From: CAYRVX01 sp964642165
GTDB lineage: Bacteria; Planctomycetota; Phycisphaerae; SM23-33
Assembly (NCBI GenBank): GCA_964642165.1
Contig: CAZXOC010000140.1
Location: forward strand, 1 to 18,184
DNA length: 18,184 bases
Direction of reading: 5' to 3'
Made by a program: the position numbers and the translations under genes. Shown in pieces: positions 6,470-12,790 of this stretch. The notes below the pieces were generated by a model. That model was not told the DNA's origin and did not search any database. It saw nothing but the letters and a program-made list of their open reading frames with translations. Position 1 is the stretch's first letter, and each line of letters starts with the position of its first letter.

Positions 6470-7690
6470 TTACGGCACGGCGATCCGCCCGAAGCGGCGC
6501 TTGCCGACCCGGAGCACCTGTCCGCTGCGGACGGTCACCTCGGCGCGCACGTCGGTGACCTTCTCCCCGTCGATGCTGACGGCGTTCTGCCGGATCAGCC
6601 GGCGGGCCTCGCCGTTGGACTTGGCGAAGCCGGCGCGGACGACCAGCTCGACGATCCGGGTCTTCCCGCCGGGCACGGGGACCTCGGGCATGTCCGTCGG
6701 CACGTCGCGGTCGCGGAAGACGCGGTCGAACTCCGCGGCGGCGGCCTCGGCGGCCTGGGGGCTGTGATAGCGGGCGACGACCCACTTGCCCAGGCGGGCC
6801 TTGGCCTGCCGCGGGTGCGTCTGGTCGCTGTCCAGCAGGGGGCCGATCTCCTCCCGCGGCCGGTCCGTCAGCAGCGTGAAGTAGTTGTCCATGAGGGCGT
6901 CGGGGATCGACATGACCTTGCCGAACATGTCGTTCGGCTCGTCGGTCACGCCGATGTAGTTGCCCTTGGACTTGCTCATCTTCTCGGTCCCGTCGAGGCC
7001 GACCAGGATGGGCAGGATCATGACGACCTGGGGCTTCTGCCCGGCGTGGTCCTGGAGCTGGCGCCCGACGAGGTTGTTGAAGGTCTGGTCGGTGCCGCCG
7101 AGCTCCACGTCGGCCTGGATGCACACGCTGTCGTAGCCCTGCATCAGGGGGTAGAGGAACTCGTGCACGCCGATGGGCACGCCGTCGCGGTACCGCAGCT
7201 CGAACGTGTCGCGCTCCATCATCCGCGCGACGGTCATCTGCCCGGCGAGCCGCAGCACGTCGGCCAGCCGGAGGCCCGCGAGCCACTCGCTGTTCTTGCG
7301 GATCTCGAGCTTGTCGGGCGACGTGTCGAGGACCTTGCCGGCCTGCTGGAAGTACGTCTCGGCGTTGGCGTCGATCTCCTCGGGCGAGAGGATCGGGCGC
7401 GTCTTGTTCACGCCCGTCGGGTCCCCGACCCGCGCGGTGTAGTCGCCGATGATGACGACCGCCTTGTGGCCGAGGTCCTGGAACTGGCGCATCTTGCGCA
7501 GCACGACGGTGTGCCCGAGGTGGATGTCCGGCGCGGTGGGGTCCAGCCCGAGCTTGATGCGCAGTTGTCGGCCGCTCTGGTCGGCCTCGGTGAGGCGGTG
7601 CTCGAGCTCCTGCTGGGTGTACAGCGCCTCGCAGCCCCGGGCGAGCTCCAGGACCCGTTGCGCAGGCGTCTTGGGTTGTGGTACGGTCAT
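6470..7690 (-). CDS. tyrS: Tyrosyl-tRNA synthetase
   Basis: This 406-residue class I aminoacyl-tRNA synthetase charges tRNA-Tyr. Visible signatures are the HIGH-type motif PDIHLGH (54-60), GDYTARVGDPTG (82-93), the tyrosine pocket around YPLMQGYDSV (180-189), the QADVELGGTDQTFN block (192-205) and the KMSKS loop EKMSKSKGN (236-244). An S4-like RNA-binding domain fills about 342-402. LGLDPTAPDIHLGH points to the TyrZ-like (second) bacterial subtype. The frame stays open far upstream to 9271, but that stretch is antisense to a lipoprotein gene. ATG at 7690 gives the correct family length and N-terminus. There is no Shine-Dalgarno; a promoter sits immediately before the start, so the mRNA may be nearly leaderless. 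It is divergent from the lipoprotein gene at 7853. No T-box leader is present. Confidence 0.96.
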   Translation of the reverse strand: MTVPQPKTPAQRVLELARGCEALYTQQELEHRLTEADQSGRQLRIKLGLDPTAPDIHLGHTVVLRKMRQFQDLGHKAVVIIGDYTARVGDPTGVNKTRPILSPEEIDANAETYFQQAGKVLDTSPDKLEIRKNSEWLAGLRLADVLRLAGQMTVARMMERDTFELRYRDGVPIGVHEFLYPLMQGYDSVCIQADVELGGTDQTFNNLVGRQLQDHAGQKPQVVMILPILVGLDGTEKMSKSKGNYIGVTDEPNDMFGKVMSIPDALMDNYFTLLTDRPREEIGPLLDSDQTHPRQAKARLGKWVVARYHSPQAAEAAAAEFDRVFRDRDVPTDMPEVPVPGGKTRIVELVVRAGFAKSNGEARRLIRQNAVSIDGEKVTDVRAEVTVRSGQVLRVGKRRFGRIAVP

Positions 7691-7700
7691 AGGGCCGCCG

Positions 7701-7729
7701 AGTCTATCGGTCGGTCCGCGGATTTGCAA
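7701..7729 (-). promoter_or_regulatory. tyrS promoter, nearly leaderless
   Basis: On the minus strand, TTGCAA (7729-7724) is followed by a 17-base spacer and TAGACT (7706-7701). The -10 ends 10 bases before the tyrS ATG, so transcription should begin about 4 bases before the start codon, consistent with the lack of a Shine-Dalgarno. Confidence 0.55.
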
Positions 7730-7750
7730 GGCCGCCGGCGCCGCGATCGA

Positions 7751-7773
7751 GGCAAGCGCGTCCGGCGCTTGCC
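7751..7773. repeat. 9-bp perfect inverted repeat between divergent promoters
   Basis: GGCAAGCGC (7751-7759), spacer GTCCG and GCGCTTGCC (7765-7773) form a perfect 9-bp dyad. It lies between the tyrS and lipoprotein promoters and overlaps the rightward -35 (TTGCCC, 7769-7774). This is an operator-like position. The repeat is seen directly; regulation is inferred. Confidence 0.45.
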
Positions 7774-7798
7774 CGCGGATGCAGGCGGGCCGTACAAT
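7769..7798 (+). promoter_or_regulatory. Promoter for the lipoprotein gene at 7853
   Basis: TTGCCC (7769-7774), an 18-base spacer and TACAAT (7793-7798, five of six -10 matches). The predicted start is near 7805, about 48 bases before the GTG start. Confidence 0.5.
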
Positions 7799-7852
7799 GT
7801 CGCGACGGGCCAAGGCGCAGTTCGCCGGAACGATGCGAGTGGAACCCCGAAC

Positions 7853-9331
7853 GTGAGAACGCATGCCTACGCCATGAGTGTGGTGGCCACGGCGGTCCTG
7901 GGCGCCGGGTGCGAGGTGCAGCAGGTCCCGCCGCCGCCGGTCAGCGTCCGCGAGTACGAGGATGCCAACGCGCACCCCTACCCCAGCCGGACGATCGCCG
8001 ACCACAACCTCCGGCGCGCGCTGGACCCGGACTTGCCCGAGGCGCAGCGCCTGGAGTCCCTGCGTCTGGCCGCTCGCCTGGGTCGGAACGACCCGGACAC
8101 CCGCACGCAGCTCGCCGCCCTGCCCGCCGACCCTGCCAACTCGCCGACCTTCCGGGACGGCGCCCGCGAGATCCTGCTCGCCGAAGGGGTCCCCGACGTC
8201 GTGACGAGCATCCCGAAGCTCCTGTGGACCCTGTCGCCCGACGACCCGCTGACCGAGCAGGTCCTCACGATGCTGGAGCGCAAGGCGACGGCCGACGCCT
8301 TGCCGGGCCTCATCACGCTTTGGGCCAAGGAGACCCAGATCCGCACTCCCCGCGAGCCGCGCTACCGCGAGATCATCGAGGCCGTCTCCGGGGCGAAGTG
8401 GGACGAGATCCTCCTGGGCGCGGCCAACAGCCCAAGCTTCGACGCGCGGGTGGCCGCCCTGGAAGTTCTGGCCGCGAGGACCTCCCGCGACCGGCTCGCC
8501 CGGAGCATCCTGGCGCTGTCGGCGAAGTCGGACGGCGTGACCGCGGCGCAGGTGTTCATGAGCCGGTTCAACTACCTGCCGACGACCCCCGCGGCGCTGG
8601 CGCAGTGCACGTGGCTGTACAAGGAGAAGCTGGCGGAGCTCGACGGGGCGGCGCGGCTGAGCGCCGTCTGGGCGAAGAACAGCGGCTATTGGTTCGACGT
8701 GCGGGACTTCCACCTGCTCAGCCGCCTCGGGCGCGATCCGCTGCGGCGGAACCGCCGGAGAACGCAACTGGTCGTGGCGCTGGCCCGGAGCTTCATCAAG
8801 CGCCCGCACGTGCACCGCCGCGTGGCGACGCCCACCGGCCTGTACGACTTCAGCGACCGGTTCAGCAAGCTCTTCGAGTCCCTGACGATGGTCGACCTGT
8901 GGAACCTGGTGCTGCTGGACGAGATGCTCAGCCAGCCGGGCGCCCAAGGCGTGCTGGGGCTTCCCGCCGGGGGCAGCCGGGCCGAGTCGCGCGCCGCGTG
9001 GGGCGGGTGGGTCTTCTACACGGGCGGCCACGCCGAGGCCCGGCCGTATCCCCCCTCCGTCCGGCGCGGGTCGAGCGACACCCGCTACATCCCGACGGAG
9101 CAGGCTGTCCGCACCGGGTGGGACGCGCTGTGCCTGTACCACGGGCGCTTCGAGGAGAATCCCGACACGGGACGCGTCGGCCCGCTGGTCGAGGATCTCC
9201 AGGCCGCCCGACGCGGCAACCACTACGGGCTGGCGTTGACCCGCCTCGGGCGCGACGCCTTCTGCGCGCACTACTACAACCCGCAGGGCATCGCCATCTC
9301 CATCGGGAAGTTCTCGATCCGCTCGCCGTAG
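7853..9331 (+). CDS. Predicted lipoprotein with HEAT-like repeats, unknown function
   Basis: No named family was recognised for this 492-residue protein. I chose GTG 7853 because it supplies an Arg ahead of a short hydrophobic stretch and a Cys at residue 20 (AVLGAGCEVQQ), a slightly off-consensus lipobox. The internal ATG at 7874 would remove the charged n-region. The Shine-Dalgarno is weak either way. After a proline-rich linker (VPPPPVS), the N-terminal half has helical repeats such as RLESLRLAARLG, LEVLAARTSRDRLARSIL and LPGLITLWAKE that look like degenerate HEAT repeats. The C-terminal half is richer in Tyr, Trp and Gly (for example WGGWVFYTGGHAEARPY and the closing YYNPQGIAISIGKFSIRS) and is probably a separate domain. 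The likely location is a membrane, facing the periplasm. It is divergent from tyrS and convergent with the DUF151 gene 37 bases on. Confidence 0.75.
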   Translation: MRTHAYAMSVVATAVLGAGCEVQQVPPPPVSVREYEDANAHPYPSRTIADHNLRRALDPDLPEAQRLESLRLAARLGRNDPDTRTQLAALPADPANSPTFRDGAREILLAEGVPDVVTSIPKLLWTLSPDDPLTEQVLTMLERKATADALPGLITLWAKETQIRTPREPRYREIIEAVSGAKWDEILLGAANSPSFDARVAALEVLAARTSRDRLARSILALSAKSDGVTAAQVFMSRFNYLPTTPAALAQCTWLYKEKLAELDGAARLSAVWAKNSGYWFDVRDFHLLSRLGRDPLRRNRRRTQLVVALARSFIKRPHVHRRVATPTGLYDFSDRFSKLFESLTMVDLWNLVLLDEMLSQPGAQGVLGLPAGGSRAESRAAWGGWVFYTGGHAEARPYPPSVRRGSSDTRYIPTEQAVRTGWDALCLYHGRFEENPDTGRVGPLVEDLQAARRGNHYGLALTRLGRDAFCAHYYNPQGIAISIGKFSIRSP

Positions 9332-9368
9332 CGCGCAGGCGGCCTCGCCCGGCGCCCCGGCCGACCCC

Positions 9369-9971
9369 TCAGCCCAGCTTCTTCAGCACGCGATCGATCG
9401 CGTCGTGCTCGTTCTTCATCTGGTCCAGGTGCCGGCGGTACTCCTCGAGCACCGGCTCCGGCGCCTGCCGGACGAAGTCCTCGTCATGGAGACGCCGCGT
9501 CAGCTCCTGGATCCCCTCGCGGAGCATCTTCAGACGCGTGCGGAGAAGCTCGATCCGGTCCTCCGTCGTCCCGCCGTCGTTCAGGACGTTCTCGAGGACG
9601 TGCTCCGCCACGAAGATCGGCGTGTCGAACGCCGAGCCCAGCGCGATCGCGTCCGACGGCCGAGAGTCCACGCCGATCAGGTCCTCCCCGCGGCGGACGA
9701 ACAGCGTCGCGATGAACGTGTGCTCCCGGATGTCGTTGATGACGACGTGGTCGATCCGGCCGCCGAGCGCCTCGATGACGTTCGCCAGCAGCTCGTGGGT
9801 CATGGGGCGCGGGGTCTCGATGCCCTTCAGCCGGCGGTCGATGGCCAGCGCCTCCCCCGTGCCGATCAGGATCGGGAAGCTCCGCTCCCCGCCCTTCTCC
9901 CTCAGGAAGATCACCTGCTGATCACCGTACTCGGTGATGAGGATCCGCGACAGCTCCATGGGTACGTCCAT
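9369..9971 (-). CDS. Bifunctional nuclease family (DUF151) protein
   Basis: This 200-residue protein carries the DUF151/BFN domain. Members in plants and Thermotoga have been described as nucleases, but the bacterial role is poorly known. The core is clear: ERSFPILIGTGEALAI (29-44), RPMTHELLANVIEALGG (55-71), VVINDIREHTFIATL (76-90) and the hallmark DSRPSDAIAL (102-111), followed by PIFVAEHVLENV (118-129). A C-terminal tail of about 60 residues (137-198) is highly charged and coiled-coil-like, similar to UvrB-interacting (UVR-like) helices seen in relatives. ATG 9971 has a strong Shine-Dalgarno (GGAGGT, 5 bases away) and a promoter further up, so the longer 222-residue frame is not favoured. 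It lies 109 bases downstream of the FAD oxidoreductase gene on the same strand. Confidence 0.93.
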   Translation of the reverse strand: MDVPMELSRILITEYGDQQVIFLREKGGERSFPILIGTGEALAIDRRLKGIETPRPMTHELLANVIEALGGRIDHVVINDIREHTFIATLFVRRGEDLIGVDSRPSDAIALGSAFDTPIFVAEHVLENVLNDGGTTEDRIELLRTRLKMLREGIQELTRRLHDEDFVRQAPEPVLEEYRRHLDQMKNEHDAIDRVLKKLG

Positions 9972-10008
9972 TGGTGACCTCCAGCCGGACACCACCGACA
10001 CAACGGTC

Positions 10009-10037
10009 ATTCTAGCGCAAGACGGTCGGGACCACAA
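10009..10037 (-). promoter_or_regulatory. Promoter for the DUF151 gene
   Basis: On the minus strand, TTGTGG (10037-10032), a 17-base spacer and TAGAAT (10014-10009, five of six). The predicted start is near 10002, about 30 bases before the ATG at 9971. It lies in the gap after the FAD oxidoreductase gene, so the two need not share a transcript. Confidence 0.55.
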
Positions 10038-10080
10038 ACGATTCCGGAGCGCGTGCGGCCGGCACCCCGTCCCGAGGTGC

Positions 10081-11202
10081 CTAGATGTTCTCCCCGTACA
10101 GCAGCGCGCGGGTGAACTTCGAGACGATTCGCTGGTTGACGAACAGCAGCGGCAGCAGCATGTGCAGCGACGTGTTCGGCGGGCGGAGGTAGTCCGCCAG
10201 CGTCCGCCGCCAGGAGGTCTTGTACTTCATCAGCGCCCCTTGCGGATCATCGCTCGCCAGCGCCTCGAGGGCCACGTCGGCCGCCAGCAGCGCCGACCGG
10301 ACCGACGGCGCGAGCGTCTGCCCCGTGATGCTCTCGACGAACCCCCCGGCCGTGCCCGACAGCAGGCACCGCTTCGCGACGTGCGTCTCCAGCTCCAGCG
10401 CCACGCCGGCGGGGGGGGACCAGACGGCGCCCTTGGCGCGCCCGAGGGGCAGCTCCGCGGGGAGGATGCCCGCCTGCTGGAGGCCGGTGACCATCCCCGA
10501 CAGCTCCGCCGCACGCGTGCCGGACGCGACGGAGTTGGAGATCACGCGAAGGTGCACGACGGACCCGGCCACGAAAAACGCGCCCAGCTCCGTCCGCTCG
10601 GGCAGCTCCACCACGTGCAGCGTGCCGGCCAGCTTCCGGAACGCCGCCCTCCGCCCGCGCAGGGGCACGTCGAGGCCCGCCACCAGCAGCGAGGCGCTCG
10701 GGACCGTTCGCAGCGGCATGGCCAGTTCGCTGAGCACGTCGTTGGGGCGGTCCTGGGCGATGATCAGCAGCCGCGAGGCGACCTGCTGGCTGCCGAGAAG
10801 CTCCACGTGGTCCTCGCCGAGGCGAATGGCCGGGCTGGTCTTGGAGGAGCGGACCTTGGCTCCTGCCTTCGTCGCGGCGCTGTGCAGGGCCCGCGTGAGG
10901 GCCGAAACCTGCACGAAGTAGCCCGCCGCCGTGCGGGCGCGGTAGTCCACCCGCTTCTGGAAGTCCGCGCTGTGGTAGCAGACGCGCGCGAACTCCTGGG
11001 CCTTCGCCTGTCGCGCCAGCGCCTGGGGCAGCCCCGGCAGCCGGAAAAACGTCCGGGGCAGCCAGTCCGCCAGCGGGGACTCCGCGCTCTGGCGCGGCGC
11101 GTCAACGGCCACCACGTCGCATTTCTTCGTCGCCAGGTAGCAGGCCGCCGCCAGCCCCGCCGGCGTGGCCCCCAGGATCGCCACGTCGTAGATGCGCTTC
11201 AT
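10081..11202 (-). CDS. FAD-dependent oxidoreductase (geranylgeranyl-reductase-like), substrate unknown
   Basis: This 373-residue flavoprotein has a Rossmann beta-alpha-beta at its N-terminus: IYDVAILGATPAGLAAACYLA (4-24). This is a GxGxxG loop with Thr replacing the middle Gly (GATPAG, 11-16). A strand ending in VVAVDA (30-35) should bind the ribose. Later, LLSGTAGGFVESITGQTLAPSVRSALLAADVALEAL resembles the second FAD-contacting segment (GDAAG-x-x-x-P-x-x-G-x-G-I in geranylgeranyl reductases), though GDAAG is degraded to GTAGG. The C-terminal part, TSWRRTLADYLRPPN then MLLPLLFVN, also follows that family. The physiological substrate cannot be read from sequence. The frame opens at TTG 11238, but ATG 11202 fits a promoter whose predicted start is 2 bases ahead; ATG 11208 is the alternative. 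Confidence 0.75.
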   Translation of the reverse strand: MKRIYDVAILGATPAGLAAACYLATKKCDVVAVDAPRQSAESPLADWLPRTFFRLPGLPQALARQAKAQEFARVCYHSADFQKRVDYRARTAAGYFVQVSALTRALHSAATKAGAKVRSSKTSPAIRLGEDHVELLGSQQVASRLLIIAQDRPNDVLSELAMPLRTVPSASLLVAGLDVPLRGRRAAFRKLAGTLHVVELPERTELGAFFVAGSVVHLRVISNSVASGTRAAELSGMVTGLQQAGILPAELPLGRAKGAVWSPPAGVALELETHVAKRCLLSGTAGGFVESITGQTLAPSVRSALLAADVALEALASDDPQGALMKYKTSWRRTLADYLRPPNTSLHMLLPLLFVNQRIVSKFTRALLYGENI

Positions 11203-11210
11203 GCCCATAC

Positions 11211-11238
11211 GGTATCCGACGCCGAGGCGGTTTGGCAA
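11211..11238 (-). promoter_or_regulatory. Promoter of the FAD oxidoreductase gene, apparently leaderless
   Basis: On the minus strand, TTGCCA (11238-11233), a 16-base spacer and GATACC (11216-11211). The predicted start is at about 11204, two bases before ATG 11202. No Shine-Dalgarno is seen. Confidence 0.4.
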
Positions 11239-11249
11239 GACACGCCTCG
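11223..11249. repeat. 7-bp inverted repeat bracketing the -35 of the FAD oxidoreductase promoter
   Basis: CGAGGCG (11223-11229) and CGCCTCG (11243-11249) are perfect complements separated by 13 bases that contain the -35 hexamer. This is operator-like, but short for GC-rich DNA. Confidence 0.3.
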
Positions 11250-11265
11250 CCGTGGCGAATGCCGG

Positions 11266-11296
11266 GGCCGCCGCAACAATCGACGCGGCCGCCGCA
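11266..11296. repeat. Two 10-bp direct repeats 21 bases apart
   Basis: GGCCGCCGCA occurs at 11266-11275 and again at 11287-11296. The 21-base step is two helical turns, and the second copy ends 8 bases before the PEGA-lipoprotein -35. It could be an activator site or GC-rich coincidence. Confidence 0.3.
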
Positions 11297-11304
11297 TTTT
11301 GCGC

Positions 11305-11334
11305 TTGTCAGCGAGCGGCGAGGTCTGGTAGAAG
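11305..11334 (+). promoter_or_regulatory. Promoter of the PEGA lipoprotein gene, apparently leaderless
   Basis: TTGTCA (11305-11310), an 18-base spacer and TAGAAG (11329-11334). The predicted start at about 11341 is three bases before the ATG at 11344. No Shine-Dalgarno is convincing. Confidence 0.4.
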
Positions 11335-11343
11335 TCGGGCGCT

Positions 11344-11748
11344 ATGAAAGGCCGATGGATTGCGATCGCGTGCGTCGGCGCGGTGCTCGTGGGCGGCTGC
11401 GTCGAGCGGGAAATGACGATCACCTCCGAGCCGGGCGGGGCCCTCGTGTTCGTGTCCGACCGCGAGGTGGGGCGGACGCCCGTCACGCTGCCGTTCACCT
11501 GGTACGGGGACTACGACGTGATCGTTCGCCTGCCCGGCCACCAGACGCTCAAAACCCACGCCGAGATCAACCCCCCGTGGTACGAGGTCCCGCCGCTGGA
11601 TCTCTTCAGCCACGTCGCGCCCTGGACCTACCGCGACGAGCGGTTCCTGCATTACCGGCTCGAGAAGCTCCAACGGCTCTCCGACGAGCAGTTGATCGAG
11701 AAGGCCGACGAGATGCGGACCCGCGACCTCGCGCCGGCCGGCCCGTGA
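11344..11748 (+). CDS. Small PEGA-domain lipoprotein
   Basis: The 134-residue product starts with a lipoprotein signal (MKGRWIAIACVGAVLVGGC), with the acylated Cys at residue 19. One PEGA domain follows, recognisable from MTITSEPGGALVFVSDREVG and RTPVTLPFTWYGDYDVIVRLPGH (residues 23-67). PEGA domains are short surface beta-structures thought to mediate protein or cell-wall contacts in the envelope. The remaining residues, from WYEVPPLDLFSHVAPWTYRD, are tryptophan/tyrosine-rich and end in a charged helix (LEKLQRLSDEQLIEKADEM, 101-119). The gene is divergent from the FAD oxidoreductase and convergent with the gene ending at 11773, only 24 bases away. Its acylation would need Lnt, encoded 1 kb to the right. 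The exact role is unknown. Confidence 0.85.
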   Translation: MKGRWIAIACVGAVLVGGCVEREMTITSEPGGALVFVSDREVGRTPVTLPFTWYGDYDVIVRLPGHQTLKTHAEINPPWYEVPPLDLFSHVAPWTYRDERFLHYRLEKLQRLSDEQLIEKADEMRTRDLAPAGP

Positions 11749-11772
11749 CGCGGGGTGGCCGGTCGGCAGGTC

Positions 11773-12624
11773 TCACGGCCGAAGCTCTCGCCGCGCGAAG
11801 TACGGCGCATCGGGGAACGCCTTCTGCACGCTCTCGGCGGGCACCCGTTCGTAGTGCAGGCCGGCCTCCGGCATCTCCAGCCGAAGAAGCTCGCCGTTGC
11901 CGCCGAACTGGTAGACGTGCTCGCCCGCCCCGAAGACCACGCGGACCCGCCGCGCGCCCTGCGGCTCGGCACGCTGCCAGGAGAAATGCGCCCGGTTGCC
12001 GACGATGGACTGCTCGTTGAAGACGGTGGTGAAGCTCGCCTCTCGCTGCCCGGCTGCCGCCAGGAAGTACACCAGCGTGTGCAGCCCTTCCGGGATGTAG
12101 TTGACGGGCGCGTCTCCGGTGCCGAGCCGCTCGCGGCCGGCCTCGTTGCGGAGGACTTCCACGCGACCGCTCCGCAGCGCGATCCGGGTCGAGTCGGTCT
12201 TCGCGATCAGCCGCGACCCGCTCCGCGGCGACCGGGCCACCGTCGAGCCCTCCGCGCGGTAGCGCGAAAGACGCCCCTGGACGTCCACGCTCCAGGCCTC
12301 CTCGTGCAACCGCGGTCCGATCCGACTGATCTCCTTGCCGATGTAGCCTCCCGCCGCCGGGGCGCGCTGGACCATTCTCCACCCGACGGCCACGCCGTCC
12401 TGCCGCCGAAGGAGGTACCAGGACCTGCTCGTGCCGTCGCCCCAGAACGACGGCAGCCCCTCCCGGCGGATGTGCTCGAGGATCTCGACGCCCCGGGACA
12501 GCTCGCCGCCCCGCGCCCGCACCAGCCAGGCTGCGGCGCCGAGGCTGACCAGCAGCACGGCGACCATGACCGCGGCCAGCATGACGGGCCGACGGCGCTG
12601 GATTGTCTCCTGCGAGTTGCTCAT
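11773..12624 (-). CDS. Membrane-anchored protein of unknown function
   Basis: I do not recognise a family for this 283-residue protein. After a short charged cytoplasmic start (MSNSQETIQRRRP), one transmembrane helix covers about residues 14-35, so the rest should face the periplasm as a signal-anchored domain. The soluble part is beta-rich: SFWGDGTSRSWYLLRR around 57, then repeated short strands, VNYIPEGLHTLVYFLAA, and HVYQFGGNGELLRLEMPEAGLHYERV. The last stretch resembles beta-propeller or meta-repeat strands (Y-x-F-x-x-x-G-x-L-x-R). The frame opens at 12651 upstream, but ATG 12624 matches a promoter ending just before it. There is no Shine-Dalgarno. It is convergent with the PEGA lipoprotein gene and divergent from lnt. 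Confidence 0.7.
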   Translation of the reverse strand: MSNSQETIQRRRPVMLAAVMVAVLLVSLGAAAWLVRARGGELSRGVEILEHIRREGLPSFWGDGTSRSWYLLRRQDGVAVGWRMVQRAPAAGGYIGKEISRIGPRLHEEAWSVDVQGRLSRYRAEGSTVARSPRSGSRLIAKTDSTRIALRSGRVEVLRNEAGRERLGTGDAPVNYIPEGLHTLVYFLAAAGQREASFTTVFNEQSIVGNRAHFSWQRAEPQGARRVRVVFGAGEHVYQFGGNGELLRLEMPEAGLHYERVPAESVQKAFPDAPYFARRELRP

Positions 12625-12632
12625 GGCATTCC

Positions 12633-12662
12633 ATGGTATGCGGCTGCGCAAGTCGGTGTAAA
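12633..12662 (-). promoter_or_regulatory. Candidate leaderless promoter of the membrane-anchored protein gene
   Basis: On the minus strand, TTTACA (12662-12657), an 18-base spacer and TACCAT (12638-12633). The predicted start is two bases before ATG 12624. The -10 match is modest (four of six). Confidence 0.35.
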
Positions 12663-12705
12663 GCTCGCCCGCCCGCCGGCGTGGCGCTGCGAGCGGAGCC
12701 GGCGC

Positions 12706-12734
12706 TTGACGGTCGCGGCGAGACGGCGGACAAT
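12706..12734 (+). promoter_or_regulatory. Promoter for lnt and the HEAT lipoprotein
   Basis: TTGACG (12706-12711, five of six), a 17-base spacer and GACAAT (12729-12734). The predicted start near 12741 gives a leader of about 50 bases with GGGAG ahead of the lnt ATG. Confidence 0.55.
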
Positions 12735-12790
12735 GCCCGCCCAGATGCCAGGTAGTTCGCGCAAGCCGACCGTCCTGCCGGGAGCCGCCG

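Noticed and set aside
7691..9271. Upstream extension of the tyrS frame to a 933-residue protein
   Set aside because: The extra residues are antisense to the lipoprotein gene and lack domain features. TyrS has its normal N-terminus at 7690 with its own promoter.
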